Shown here: positions 23,028 through 31,914 of the stretch, one piece after another
Layout of the letters: every line of letters starts with the position of its first letter
How positions within the stretch are numbered: the stretch's first letter is position 1
Assembly (NCBI RefSeq): GCF_004114975.1
Contig: NZ_CP030051.1
Span: forward strand, 4,030,001 to 4,094,000
DNA from: Bradyrhizobium guangdongense
GTDB taxonomy: Bacteria > Pseudomonadota > Alphaproteobacteria > Rhizobiales > Xanthobacteraceae
Direction: 5' to 3'
DNA: 64,000 nucleotides
Position numbers and translations under genes: made by a program
The notes under the pieces: generated by a model
Databases searched by the model: none
What the model was told of the DNA's origin: nothing
Seen by the model: only the letters and a program-made list of their open reading frames with translations

Positions 23028-23262
23028 CTATCCGATCCAGAAGAGGACTTCGCGAACCACGAAAAGAGCTCCGCCGAACGAATCTTGGCAAGCCCCTTCG
23101 TTGTTCCTCGCGACGGCGGGGTCACAGGATGGTGTAGGCGATGAGGCCCAGCATCATCCCCAAAATAAAACCGTGTAACGCGGCCACAGGCGTCTGCGCA
23201 TTGTACGTTCGTTTGTGCGCTGAAGGGCGCGAACAGAGATAACCTATTGATGTTATTGGAGA

Positions 23263-23284
23263 ACTGGCGGAAGGGGTGGGATTC
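23263..23284. repeat. attR core (22-bp direct repeat)
   Basis: It matches 4928-4949 exactly. Here it forms the 3' end of the intact tRNA-Ser(UGA), so integration kept the tRNA functional. Confidence 0.85.
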
Positions 23285-23354
23285 GAACCCACGGTACCCT
23301 TGCGGGCACGCCGGTTTTCAAGACCGGTGCCTTAAACCACTCGGCCACCCTTCC
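23265..23354 (-). tRNA. tRNA-Ser (anticodon UGA)
   Basis: On the minus strand a 7-bp acceptor stem (GGAAGGG/CCCTTCC), D-arm, anticodon stem CCGGT/ACCGG with loop CTTGAAA (anticodon TGA at 23318-23320), a long variable arm, T-arm GTGGG/CCCAC, discriminator G and an encoded CCA (23265-23267) are all visible. The length of 90 bases with CCA and the long variable arm are those of serine tRNA. It reads UCA and related serine codons. Its 3' end is the att site of the element. Confidence 0.95.
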
Positions 23355-23637
23355 CTCGCGGAGCGATCAGGCACTTAGCCTAGAGGACGAACCAACGCAA
23401 CGCGAACTTGGACCCAGATAGGACCCGAATGGTTCAGGACCCGGGAAACCAGTAGCGAAGGCCGGAGAGCGTCGAGGTCAGCGCCTCATCCGTCGGCTTC
23501 GCAGGCGTTCCAACTCTTTCTCCAGGCAAACGCGTCACGTCCATTCGCGGTGCCCCTCGCCTGCCGCTTCGCATGACCGCGTGATCCGCACTTTCCCGGG
23601 GGTGCGCCAGTCGCTCCATTCAGTGGAGGTTCAGGGC

Positions 23638-23662
23638 GGAACACCTATTCACCCCTTCAGTT
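23638..23662 (+). promoter_or_regulatory. EcfG-like promoter, one mismatch
   Basis: GGAAC (23638-23642), 16 bases, then AGTT (23659-23662) fit the EcfG consensus except for one base of the -10 box. The next start is the GTG of a micro-protein at 23699. Confidence 0.3.
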
Positions 23663-23698
23663 GCAGGGCGGTCCGCAACGTTGTTCGCGAGGATTGAA

Positions 23699-23797
23699 GT
23701 GAGACGGAGTGATCCATCCTATATCGTCATCGGCGCGACGATCGTGGTCGTGCTGACGACCTGGTACGGCTGGATCGCAAGAGCAGCGGCGGGCTGA
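23699..23797 (+). CDS. Small one-helix membrane protein (32 aa)
   Basis: GTG 23699 follows GAGGA by about 5 bases and opens a 32-codon frame. A charged start (RRSDPS) is followed by one helix (YIVIGATIVVVLTTWYGWIA). It lies in the host region directly beyond the tRNA and behind a candidate stress promoter. Function unknown. Confidence 0.4.
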   Translation: MRRSDPSYIVIGATIVVVLTTWYGWIARAAAG

Positions 23798-23877
23798 ACC
23801 CGCCGACCAAACTCGGAGTCAACGTTCCCAGGAACCTCTACCGAGGTCCGTCCGCCGAGCGTCGCATCTTTCCACCC

Positions 23878-23909
23878 AAAGAAAACGCGGCGCTCCAAAG
23901 GGCGCCGCG
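23878..23909 (-). terminator. Rho-independent terminator of the secreted-protein gene
   Basis: CGCGGCGC (23886-23893) and GCGCCGCG (23902-23909) are perfect inverses with an 8-base loop; on the minus strand TTTTCTTT follows. It lies 27 bases after the stop of the gene at 23936. Confidence 0.7.
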
Positions 23910-23935
23910 CAAGACCGTTCGTCGGCTACGTCGGC

Positions 23936-24310
23936 TCAGTAGCCGCAGGACGCGCAGTTCATCTGCACCGGGGCGTAGTAGGAATAACCCGGCGAGACCA
24001 TCTCGACGCGTTGGCGCGTGGCGTATTGCGGCGGGATGCGCTCGTACTGAACGCTCGGCGGCGCCACCATCACGGTCTGCGGCACCATCACGGTACGGTA
24101 CTGCGCCGGCGTGCGATGCGCGACGGTCGCGCCTGGCGACACCATCACGGTCTCGTCGACGGTGCGGTATTGCGGCGGGACGTATTGCTGCTGATAGCAG
24201 GTCTGGCACGGCGGCGGCGCGTAGCAATTGTAGCAGCCGGCCGAGGCTGCGCCGGTCATCGAAATCGCGGCGATGGCTGTTGAGAAAACGACAGCGAGAG
24301 TACGAGACAT
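23936..24310 (-). CDS. Secreted Tyr/Gln/Val-rich repeat protein (124 aa)
   Basis: A signal peptide (residues 1-24, ending GAASA) precedes a mature chain with clustered cysteines at both ends (GCYNCYAPPPCQTCY, then NCASCGY). Between them are imperfect repeats built on PPQYRTV-x-ET/QTVMV-(S/A)PG (about residues 42-100). Such short repeat proteins in Bradyrhizobium are assumed to be surface or periplasmic. ATG 24310 begins directly at the signal; a longer in-frame start at 24460 would bury it. A clear terminator follows. Confidence 0.72.
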   Translation of the reverse strand: MSRTLAVVFSTAIAAISMTGAASAGCYNCYAPPPCQTCYQQQYVPPQYRTVDETVMVSPGATVAHRTPAQYRTVMVPQTVMVAPPSVQYERIPPQYATRQRVEMVSPGYSYYAPVQMNCASCGY

Positions 24311-24415
24311 TGTGGTGGTGCCCCAATTGCCCAAAATGGATTTGCGAAGGTCGCGCGCAATATACGCCGCAAATTCCGGGGCTGCCGAACTTCGTCGAGG
24401 CATCCTTAATGCGAA

Positions 24416-24435
24416 CGGCCGGCTCTCGCCGGCCG
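24416..24435 (-). terminator. Possible terminator downstream of ilvD
   Basis: CGGCCGGC (24416-24423) and GCCGGCCG (24428-24435) are perfect 8-bp inverses with a 4-base loop, 49 bases after the ilvD stop. The T-run is poor, so rho-independent action is uncertain. Confidence 0.4.
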
Positions 24436-24483
24436 CTAACAGCTTGTTGACCATCCGCACTGCCGCCCGAAGCGGGGCAGCGC

Positions 24484-26334
24484 TCAGTTCGGGCGGCGCT
24501 TCACCTCGCGCACGGCGCCGCGCGCCGCGCTGGTGGTGAGCGCGGCATAGGCCTGCAGCGCGGTCGAGACCTGGCGCTTGCGGGCGGCGGGCTGCCAGGC
24601 GGCATCGCCCTTCGCCTCCTCCGCGGCACGGCGGCTCGCGAGCTCCTCGTCGGAGATCTCGAGATTGATGCTGCGGTTCGGAATGTCGATGGCGATGCGG
24701 TCGCCGGTGCGCACCAGAGCGATGTTGCCGCCTTCCGCCGCTTCCGGCGACAGATGGCCGATCGACAGGCCGGACGAGCCGCCGGAGAAACGGCCATCGG
24801 TGACGAGGGCGCAGGCTTTGCCGAGGCCCATCGATTTCAGATAGCTGGTCGGATACAGCATCTCCTGCATGCCGGGGCCGCCGCGCGGGCCTTCATAGAT
24901 GATGACGACGACTTCGCCGGCGAGAACCTTGCCGCCGAGGATTCCTTCGACGGCCGCGTCCTGGCTTTCGAACACGCGCGCGGGGCCGGAGAATTTCAGG
25001 ATGGAGGAATCGACACCGGCAGTCTTCACGATGCAGCCGTCCTGCGCGAGGTTGCCGTAGAGCACGGCAAGGCCGCCGTCCTTGCTGAAGGCGTGCGCGA
25101 GATCGCGCACGGCGCCCTTCTCGCGGTCGGTATCGAGCTCGTCGTAGCGGCGCTCCTGGCTGAACGCGACCTGGGTCGGGATGCCGCCGGGCGAAGCGCG
25201 ATAGAAGGTGCGCACCGTCTCGCTCTTGGTCCGCTTGATGTCCCAGCGCTCCAGCGCCTCTTTCATGGTCGGCGCATGCACGGTCGTCACGGAGGTGTCG
25301 ATCAGGCCGGCGCGGTCGAGCTCGCCGAGAATGCCGAGGATGCCGCCGGCGCGATGCACGTCCTCGACATGCACGTCGGCGACCGAGGGAGCGACCTTGC
25401 AGAGCACGGGCACCCGGCGCGACAGACGGTCGATGTCCTGCATGGTGAAGGCGACCTGCCCTTCATGCGCGGCGGCGAGCAGATGCAGCACGGTGTTGGT
25501 CGAGCCGCCCATCGCGATGTCCAGCGTCATCGCATTCTCGAACGCCTTGAAATTCGCGATGTTGCGCGGCAGCACGGAGGCATCGTCCTGCTCGTAATAG
25601 CGGCGGACGAGATCGACGATGGTGTGGCCGGCCTCGACGAACAGGCGCTTGCGATCGGCATGGGTCGCGACCACGGTGCCGTTGCCGGGCAGCGCGAGGC
25701 CGAGCGCCTCGGTCAGGCAGTTCATCGAGTTGGCGGTGAACATGCCCGAGCAGGAGCCGCAGGTCGGGCACGCCGAGCGCTCGATCACCTTGACGTCTTC
25801 ATCGCTGACCTTGGAATCGGCCGCGGCGACCATGGCATCGATCAGGTCGACGGCCTTGGTCTTGCCCTGCAGCTTGACCTTGCCGGCCTCCATCGGGCCG
25901 CCCGAGACGAACACGGCGGGAATGTTGAGCCGCAGCGCTGCCATCAGCATGCCGGGCGTGATCTTGTCGCAATTGGAGATGCAGACGAGGCCGTCGGCGC
26001 AATGCGCGTTGGCCATGTACTCGACGCTGTCGGCGATCAACTCGCGCGACGGCAGGCTGTAGAGCATGCCGTCATGGCCCATCGCAATGCCGTCGTCGAC
26101 CGCGATGGTGTTGAACTCCTTGGCGACGCCGCCGGCCTGCTCGATCTCGCGGGCGACGAGCTGGCCGAGGTCCTTCAGGTGGACGTGACCGGGCACGAAC
26201 TGGGTGAAGGAGTTGACCACCGCGATGATCGGCTTGCCGAAATCGCCGTCCTTCATGCCCGTCGCGCGCCAGAGGCCGCGCGCGCCCGCCATGTTGCGGC
26301 CGTGGGTGGTGGTGCGGGAGCGATAGGCTGGCAT
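24484..26334 (-). CDS. ilvD: Dihydroxy-acid dehydratase IlvD
   Basis: The 616-residue enzyme converts 2,3-dihydroxy-isovalerate and dihydroxy-methylvalerate to the 2-keto acids of valine and isoleucine synthesis. Family motifs include [20 protein letters not shown] at the start, [12 protein letters not shown] (cluster Cys 122) and [19 protein letters not shown] (Cys 189, 192, 195), then [14 protein letters not shown] and [15 protein letters not shown] near the end. Length and cysteine pattern are those of the enterobacterial-type Fe-S enzyme. ATG 26334 was chosen because family alignment starts here; an upstream extension of 32 codons is Pro/Arg-rich noise. Confidence 0.96.
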   Translation of the reverse strand: MPAYRSRTTTHGRNMAGARGLWRATGMKDGDFGKPIIAVVNSFTQFVPGHVHLKDLGQLVAREIEQAGGVAKEFNTIAVDDGIAMGHDGMLYSLPSRELIADSVEYMANAHCADGLVCISNCDKITPGMLMAALRLNIPAVFVSGGPMEAGKVKLQGKTKAVDLIDAMVAAADSKVSDEDVKVIERSACPTCGSCSGMFTANSMNCLTEALGLALPGNGTVVATHADRKRLFVEAGHTIVDLVRRYYEQDDASVLPRNIANFKAFENAMTLDIAMGGSTNTVLHLLAAAHEGQVAFTMQDIDRLSRRVPVLCKVAPSVADVHVEDVHRAGGILGILGELDRAGLIDTSVTTVHAPTMKEALERWDIKRTKSETVRTFYRASPGGIPTQVAFSQERRYDELDTDREKGAVRDLAHAFSKDGGLAVLYGNLAQDGCIVKTAGVDSSILKFSGPARVFESQDAAVEGILGGKVLAGEVVVIIYEGPRGGPGMQEMLYPTSYLKSMGLGKACALVTDGRFSGGSSGLSIGHLSPEAAEGGNIALVRTGDRIAIDIPNRSINLEISDEELASRRAAEEAKGDAAWQPAARKRQVSTALQAYAALTTSAARGAVREVKRRPN

Positions 26335-26493
26335 GGCGGTTTCCGTCCTCGGGTTGACCCGGCCGGGCGAAAAAATGGAAGCCGCCTCAGGCCTTTCCGG
26401 CCGGATAGCGCACGGGCCGGGCGGGCGCAACGGGAACTTGGGCCGGACAGGGCTCCCCTGCTCCCTGCGCGGGCTCTTCGTGGCTTGGATGCC

Positions 26494-27351
26494 CTACTGC
26501 AAGGTCGGATCCAGACGGTCGCGCAGCCAGTCGCCGATCACCGAGACCGCCAGCGTGGTCACGACGATGGTGGTGGCCGGCGCCAGCATGATCCAGGGCG
26601 CCCGGGTCAGGTATTCGCGGCCGTAGCCGACCATGTTACCGAGGCTGGTCATCGGCGGCTGCACGCCGAGGCCGAGGAAGGACAGGCCCGACTCCATCAG
26701 GATCACCTCGGGAAAGACCAGCGTGGTCGAGACGATCAGGGTAGAGGCGATGTTGGGCAGGATGTGGCGCAGGTAAATCCGCGACGGCGTCGCGCCGAGC
26801 TGGCGGACCGCGGCCGCGTAGCCCTGCGCATTGGCGGAGATGGCAAGACCGCGAGCGATGCGAGCATAGCGCTCCCAGCCGAACAGGCCCATCAGGCCGA
26901 TCAGAAGCAGCAGCGAGTTGCCGAAGAAGGCGAGCACGGCAAGCGCCATGATCAGGAACGGCATGCTGGCCTGGAAGTCGGTCAGCATCAGCACGAACTG
27001 CTCGACGGCCCCGCGAAAATGCGCCGCGAGGAAGCCGAGCGTGGTGCCCACCACGGCCGAGATCGCGGTCGCGCCGAAGGCGATCAGCAGCGAGATTCGG
27101 ATCGAGACGAGCAATCGCGACAGCACGTCGCGGCCGAGCTCGTCGGTGCCGAGCCAGTGCGCGACATTGCCGGGCGCCGCGAGCCGGTTGCGCAGGTCGA
27201 ACTGGGTGTAGCCATAGGGCGCGATCTTCTCGGCAAGCGCCGCGATCACCAGCATCGCGACGATCCAGGCGATCGCCAGCACGACGGACACCGGAATGGC
27301 CGGCAGGCGGATGCGGCGGATCGTCGTGTCTCGCAGCGTGGCGTCGGTCAT
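26494..27351 (-). CDS. Oligopeptide-type ABC importer permease (DppC/OppC-like)
   Basis: The 285-residue permease has an N-terminal membrane helix (IPVSVVLAIAWIVAMLVIAAL), then the OppC-type N-domain (APYGYTQFDLRNRLAAPGNVAHWLGTDELGRDV) and five further helices. The coupling EAA loop reads YAAAVRQLGATPSRIYLRHILPN. It pairs with the DppB-like permease whose stop overlaps its ATG (ATGA). It is the last gene of the leftward operon. An in-frame upstream extension beyond the overlap is Arg-rich noise. Confidence 0.92.
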   Translation of the reverse strand: MTDATLRDTTIRRIRLPAIPVSVVLAIAWIVAMLVIAALAEKIAPYGYTQFDLRNRLAAPGNVAHWLGTDELGRDVLSRLLVSIRISLLIAFGATAISAVVGTTLGFLAAHFRGAVEQFVLMLTDFQASMPFLIMALAVLAFFGNSLLLLIGLMGLFGWERYARIARGLAISANAQGYAAAVRQLGATPSRIYLRHILPNIASTLIVSTTLVFPEVILMESGLSFLGLGVQPPMTSLGNMVGYGREYLTRAPWIMLAPATTIVVTTLAVSVIGDWLRDRLDPTLQ

Positions 27352-28277
27352 GCATGCGCTCCTTTGGCGCGCAGCCGCGGGTCGAGGAAGCCGTAGAGGA
27401 AATCGACGACCAGGTTCGAGGTGACCATGGTCAGCGCCACCAGCAAGAGAATGCATTGCACGACCGCGAGGTCGCGGTTGGCGACGGCAACGACGAGCAG
27501 GCGCCCGACCCCCGGCCACGAAAACACGCTTTCGACCACGACCGCGCCGGCGATCAGCGTGCCCACCATGAAGCCCAGAATGGTGACGGTCGGGATCGCC
27601 GCGTTCGGCAGCGCGTGCGAGGTCACGACCTTGCGCCACGGCACGCCCTTGGCCGAGGCCGTGCGGATATAGGGCTGGCCCAGCACCTCCAGCATGGCGC
27701 TGCGGGTGAAGCGCGCCAGCACGGCGGCGCCGCCGAGGCTGAGCGTCGCGATCGGGAGGATGGCGTGACGCCAGCTGTCCTGCCCGCCGGACGGCAGCCA
27801 GCCGAGCTGCACCGCGAAAACGAGGACGAGCAGCAGCGCAAGCACGAAACTCGGCACGGTGAAGCCGGCGACCGCTGTCATCATCACCGCACGATCGATC
27901 GCCGACCCCCGATGCAGCGCGGCGTAGATGCCGGCGGGAATGCCGAGCGCGACCTTGAAGACGAAGGCCGGCAGCGTCAGCGCCAGCGTCGCCGGAATGC
28001 GCTCCAGCACCAGCTCGATCGCGGGGCGCCCGTCGCGCATGGAGCGGCCGAGCTCGCCCTTGGCGATGGCGCCGAAGTAGTCGAGATATTGAAACCAGAT
28101 GGGATCATCGAGGCCCCAGGCCTTGCGGAAGGCGGCGAGCACCTCCGGCGGCGCCTCCGGTCCCAGGATCATCAGCGCCGGATCGCCCGACAGGCGCAGC
28201 ACGACGAAGGCGAAGGTGACGACGAGCACGATCGTCAAGGCCGCGCGTCCGATGCGAATGGCCAGATATCGTCCCAT
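27348..28277 (-). CDS. Oligopeptide-type ABC importer permease (DppB/OppB-like)
   Basis: The 309-residue permease starts with the OppB N-terminal helix (GRYLAIRIGRAALTIVLVV) and R-LSGDPA. The central LGRSMRDGRPAIELVLERIPAT block and the EAA loop YIRTASAKGVPWRKVVTSHALPNA are typical. About six membrane helices are visible. It is translationally coupled (ATGA) to both the upstream ATPase gene and the downstream permease gene. Substrate is likely a peptide or similar solute, but cannot be read from the permease. Confidence 0.93.
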   Translation of the reverse strand: MGRYLAIRIGRAALTIVLVVTFAFVVLRLSGDPALMILGPEAPPEVLAAFRKAWGLDDPIWFQYLDYFGAIAKGELGRSMRDGRPAIELVLERIPATLALTLPAFVFKVALGIPAGIYAALHRGSAIDRAVMMTAVAGFTVPSFVLALLLVLVFAVQLGWLPSGGQDSWRHAILPIATLSLGGAAVLARFTRSAMLEVLGQPYIRTASAKGVPWRKVVTSHALPNAAIPTVTILGFMVGTLIAGAVVVESVFSWPGVGRLLVVAVANRDLAVVQCILLLVALTMVTSNLVVDFLYGFLDPRLRAKGAHA

Positions 28278-29263
28278 CAGGCCGCATCCCGCGTTTGCGC
28301 GCCTGTCACGAGATGGCAGGCCACCTGACGGTCACTGCCGACGGCGGAGAGAACAGGCACCTCCCTCGCACAACGCGCGATGGCGCGCGGGCAGCGCGGA
28401 TGAAAGGCGCAGCCTTGGGGGCGCGCCGCCGGGTTCGGCGGATCGCCTGCCAGCACGATGCGGCCGGCGCTGCGTCGACCGGGCGCGGGCGAGGCCGAGA
28501 CCAGCGCCTGCGTGTAAGGATGCTCCGGGCGCGCAAACAGGTCGTCGGCGCTACCGATCTCGACGATGCGGCCGAGATACATCACAGCGACCACATTGCT
28601 GATCTGCCTGACGACGCGCAGATCGTGGCTGATGAACAGCAGCGTGAGCCCAAGCTGTGCCTGGAGATCGCAGAGCAGGTTCACCACCTGCGCCTGGATC
28701 GAGACGTCGAGCGCGCTGACCGGCTCGTCGCAGACGAGGAAATCCGGCTTCGTTGCCAGCGCCCGCGCCAGCACGATGCGCTGGCGCTGGCCGCCGGAGA
28801 GCGCGCCGGGATAGCGCGCGCCATGCGCCGGCGTGAGCTCGACGGACTGCAGCAATTCACGGACGCGCTCCTCGCGCTCGGGCGGTGTGCCGAGACCATG
28901 AATGTCGAGGGGCTCGCGGATTTGCGTCGCGACCGGCAAGCGCCGGTCCAGTGCGCCGAGCGGGTCCTGAAAGATCATCTGCATGCGCGCCCGCTGCGCC
29001 CGCCACGCCTGTGTTCCCAGCACGGCCATCGGCTTGCCGTCGAACCTGACATCGCCACGATCAGGCGCCTCGAGGCCGAGCACCATACGGCCCGTGGTCG
29101 ATTTGCCCGAACCGGACTCGCCGACGAGGCCGAGCGTTTCCCCCTTGCGGATGCTGAGCGAGACGCCGTCGACGGCATGAACGGCCGCGGCTCGGCCGAA
29201 CATTCCGGAGCGCATGGCGTAGCTGCGCGAGATCGCGGACACCTCGACGAGCGGCGGGCTCAT
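28277..29263 (-). CDS. ABC importer ATPase (DppF/OppF-like)
   Basis: The 328-residue ATPase has Walker A GESGSGKS (residues 48-55), signature LSGGQRQR (155-162) and Walker B FLVCDE. The C-terminal oligopeptide ATPase extension carries the CAFHPRCPRAIARC cysteine block that binds an iron-sulfur cluster in relatives. ATG 29263 overlaps the stop of the D-type ATPase (ATGA); the in-frame extension before it is Arg/Cys-rich noise. It forms a heterodimer with the neighbouring ATPase to power the permease pair. Confidence 0.94.
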   Translation of the reverse strand: MSPPLVEVSAISRSYAMRSGMFGRAAAVHAVDGVSLSIRKGETLGLVGESGSGKSTTGRMVLGLEAPDRGDVRFDGKPMAVLGTQAWRAQRARMQMIFQDPLGALDRRLPVATQIREPLDIHGLGTPPEREERVRELLQSVELTPAHGARYPGALSGGQRQRIVLARALATKPDFLVCDEPVSALDVSIQAQVVNLLCDLQAQLGLTLLFISHDLRVVRQISNVVAVMYLGRIVEIGSADDLFARPEHPYTQALVSASPAPGRRSAGRIVLAGDPPNPAARPQGCAFHPRCPRAIARCAREVPVLSAVGSDRQVACHLVTGAQTRDAA

Positions 29264-30243
29264 TCGGCAGCGATCCCGAGCAGTGCATGGCGTGAGGCTT
29301 CGGCACGGATGCAGGCGACGGCGCGATGGTCCGCGATCGGCGCGAGCGTCGGAGCCGCAGCGCCGCAAGCTTCAGCAGCAAACGTACAACGCGGCGCAAA
29401 GGCGCAGCCATCAGGCATGTGCGCGGGATCGGGCACGGTGCCTGGGATCGCGGTGAGACGGCGGCGTGGTCCGTCGAGCGGCGGCAGCGCGCCGATCAGC
29501 CCCTGCGCATAGGGATGCACGGGGTCGGCGAAGAGCTGGTTGCTGGGCGCCTGCTCCACGATGCGGCCGGCATACATTACAGCGACGCGGTCGCAGTTCT
29601 CGGCGACGACGCCGAGATCGTGGCTGATCAGCACCATCGCCATGCTCATCTCACGGCGGATGCTGGAGAGCAGCTCCAGAATTTGCGCCTGGATGGTGGC
29701 ATCGAGCGCCGTGGTCGGCTCGTCCGCGATCAGCACGTCAGGATTTCCAGCGAGCGCCATCGCGATCATGATGCGCTGGACCTGGCCGCCGGAGAACTCG
29801 TGCGGATAGGCCGACAGCCGCCGGCCTGCATCGGGAATGCCGACAAGGTTCAGCAGCCGCAGCGCTTCGGCCTTCACCGCCTCGCCAGAGAGATCGCGAT
29901 GCAACGCCAGCGCCTCGCAGAGCTGCTTTCTGATGGTCAGCACGGGATTGAGCGCGCTTGCCGGGTCCTGGAAGATCATGGCGATCCGCCCGCCCCTGAT
30001 CCGGTCGAGCTCGGAGGTCGGCGCGTCAACAAGTTCGCGCCCATCGAGCCGGACAGAGCCCGTGACCTTCGCATGCCGCGGCAACAGGCCGAGCGCGGCA
30101 AGCCATGTCACCGATTTGCCGGAACCGGACTCCCCGACGAGGCCGAGAGCCTCGCCCTTGCTCAGAGCGAGATCGACGCCGCGCAGGACGGCCACGCCGT
30201 TGAAGGCGACGCTCAGGCCCTGGATGCTGACCAGCGGCGCCAC
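29260..30243 (-). CDS. ABC importer ATPase (DppD/OppD-like)
   Basis: The 327-residue ATPase has Walker A GESGSGKS (37-44), signature FSGGQVQR (150-157) and Walker B VLIADE. The C-terminal extension has [14 protein letters not shown]. The signature Ser-Gly-Gly-Gln is kept with F in place of L. It starts 4 bases after the binding-protein stop, in the same leftward operon, and overlaps the F-type ATPase. Confidence 0.94.
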   Translation of the reverse strand: MAPLVSIQGLSVAFNGVAVLRGVDLALSKGEALGLVGESGSGKSVTWLAALGLLPRHAKVTGSVRLDGRELVDAPTSELDRIRGGRIAMIFQDPASALNPVLTIRKQLCEALALHRDLSGEAVKAEALRLLNLVGIPDAGRRLSAYPHEFSGGQVQRIMIAMALAGNPDVLIADEPTTALDATIQAQILELLSSIRREMSMAMVLISHDLGVVAENCDRVAVMYAGRIVEQAPSNQLFADPVHPYAQGLIGALPPLDGPRRRLTAIPGTVPDPAHMPDGCAFAPRCTFAAEACGAAAPTLAPIADHRAVACIRAEASRHALLGIAAE

Positions 30244-30246
30244 GGC

Positions 30247-31884
30247 CTAAGCCTCGAAATTGCCGGCGCGGAAATCCATCGCGAACGCCGGCGAGGCCTT
30301 CCACTTGATGGACCCCGGCTTGGCCGTGAAGGTCGCGTTCTGGTGCAGCACCGTGTAGGCGGGGTCTTCGCGCTCGGCGATCTCCAGCATGCGGCGGAAC
30401 GCCTTCTTGCGCGCCGGACGATCGGTCGAGGTCTCCAGGAATTCGGAGAGCTGGTTCAGCTCGGCGTTGGTCCACTCCCCGATCTGCTGCTGCTGGCCGT
30501 TCGGGCCATGCTGGGCGACCAGCGACGACACCGGATCGTTGAAGGCGGCCGAGTTCGACCAGTCCCGCACCGCCCGGGTCGGCGCGCGCTCCATGATCTG
30601 CGACCAGTTTTCCTTGGTCTCGATTTGGACATTGAGACCGACCGATTTCCACATCTCGACCAGCACCTGAGCGGTCGCGACCTGGTTGGTATAGTAGTTG
30701 TTGAGCAGGCGGTACGGGATCGGATCGCCCTTGTAATTGGCCTGCTTCAACAGATCCTGCGCGAGCTTGGGATCGTAAGCCGGCACGTCCCAATCGGCGT
30801 TGAACATGTCGCCGTAGAATTCCCACTGCAGGCCCTTCGGCACGCGGGTGCGGCCGGCCCACAGGCTGTCGACGATGGCCTGGCGATCGATCGCGTGGGT
30901 GAAGGCACGGCGCACCAGCGGGTTGGCGAGCACGGCGTGGTTCTTGTCGAACACCGTCAGGCGGTGATTGAGGATGGTGCCGCCCTGCACTTCGAACGCG
31001 GAGTTCTTCTCGATGCCGGCGATCTGATCCGGCGGGATGTCGCAGGCGAACTGGTATTCGCCCGACAGCAGTCCGTTGATGCGACTCGCAACCTCGGGCA
31101 CCTCGAGGAAGCGGATGCGCTTGAGCGGCGGACGGCCGCCCCAATATTCGTCGTGGGCCTCCAGCGTCAGCGACACGTCGGGCTTGAGCTCGACGACCTT
31201 GTAGGGGCCGGTGGTCACAGGCTTGCGGGCCCAGTCGAGATAGCTTGCGGATTCATCCCAGGCGCGGCGGTTCATGATGTCGGAGCCGTAGCGCGACAGC
31301 CGGCCCTCAATGGTGACGTCGGGCGTCGCGTTGTAGAAGCGCACCGTGTACTTGTCGACGGCGTCGACGCGGACGAGGTCCGGCCAGATGCGGCGGGCAA
31401 CGGCCGGCACATCAGGCGGCAGCTCCTTGCCCGGACGTGGCGTCGGGATTTTCTCGAAGGCCTGGATGGTCGAGCGGCTCTTTGCCTCGGTCTCGCCGAA
31501 CATGCGCTCGCGGCTGAAGGTGAAGACGACGTCTTCGGCGGTGAGCTCGTCGCCATTGTGGAATTTGACACCCTTGCGCAGCTTCACTTCCACGGTCTGG
31601 TCGTCGATGCGGCGCCATTCGGTGGCGAGACCCGGCACGGCTTCGAGGTTGCCGCGCCAGTTCTTGGAGATCAGCCCTTCCCAGATCGAGGAGAAGAACA
31701 CGCGCTCGCCGACATTGGACTGCTCGCGCAACACGTCGAGCACGTTGGCATTGGTGACCTTCTGCACCGCGATCGTCACCGACGGACGATTGTCCCCTTG
31801 CGCCATGGCAAAGCGCGGCAGCAGCAGCATGCCGGCGGCAGCGCCGCCGGATTTCAGGATGGTGCGACGGGTGAACTTGCTCAT
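30247..31884 (-). CDS. ABC importer periplasmic binding protein, SBP_bac_5 family
   Basis: The 545-residue protein has a Tat-type signal (FTRRTILKSGGAAAGMLLLP). The family-5 binding fold follows, with GLATEWRRIDDQTVEVKLRKGVKFHNGDELTAEDVVFTF conserved in its N-lobe. Binding proteins of this family take peptides, glutathione, nickel or opines. Tat export suggests folding before export. The substrate is not evident. The TIM-barrel isomerase just upstream hints at a sugar-like or opine-like substrate rather than a peptide. Confidence 0.93.
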   Translation of the reverse strand: MSKFTRRTILKSGGAAAGMLLLPRFAMAQGDNRPSVTIAVQKVTNANVLDVLREQSNVGERVFFSSIWEGLISKNWRGNLEAVPGLATEWRRIDDQTVEVKLRKGVKFHNGDELTAEDVVFTFSRERMFGETEAKSRSTIQAFEKIPTPRPGKELPPDVPAVARRIWPDLVRVDAVDKYTVRFYNATPDVTIEGRLSRYGSDIMNRRAWDESASYLDWARKPVTTGPYKVVELKPDVSLTLEAHDEYWGGRPPLKRIRFLEVPEVASRINGLLSGEYQFACDIPPDQIAGIEKNSAFEVQGGTILNHRLTVFDKNHAVLANPLVRRAFTHAIDRQAIVDSLWAGRTRVPKGLQWEFYGDMFNADWDVPAYDPKLAQDLLKQANYKGDPIPYRLLNNYYTNQVATAQVLVEMWKSVGLNVQIETKENWSQIMERAPTRAVRDWSNSAAFNDPVSSLVAQHGPNGQQQQIGEWTNAELNQLSEFLETSTDRPARKKAFRRMLEIAEREDPAYTVLHQNATFTAKPGSIKWKASPAFAMDFRAGNFEA

Positions 31885-31914
31885 GAGAATGACCCCAGCC
31901 CTCTGCGGTATCTG

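Larger units (their letters stand above)
4928..23284. mobile_element. Integrated prophage-like or satellite element at tRNA-Ser(UGA)
   Basis: The 18.4 kb element is bounded by a 22-bp direct repeat (4928-4949 and 23263-23284). It holds, in order, an integrase, AlpA-type regulator, PC4-like, TSCPD, RepA-like ATPase, GTAGC repeat cluster, terminase small and large subunits, six further packaging/tail-region genes ending in a tape-measure protein and an unknown protein, and a mixed-strand cargo region. Many rightward genes overlap by ATGA or a few bases, so the block is intact rather than eroded. No portal, major capsid, head protease, tail tube or baseplate gene is recognisable. The layout int-alpA-rep-repeats-terminase resembles phage satellites, but a large terminase plus tape measure without capsid is unusual for them. 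Confidence 0.85.

Noticed and set aside
23105..23215. Leftward hydrophobic mini-frame near the right end of the element (GFILGMMLGLIAYTIL)
   Set aside because: Only about 21 codons from the nearest GTG and no ribosome site; may be a relic of a membrane peptide but not supportable as a gene.
24754..27396. A very long rightward open frame (about 880 codons) opposite ilvD and the DppC permease
   Set aside because: It is the antisense shadow of two well-supported leftward genes; its His/Arg/Asp/Gly-rich composition and lack of any motif are typical of antisense frames in high-GC DNA.
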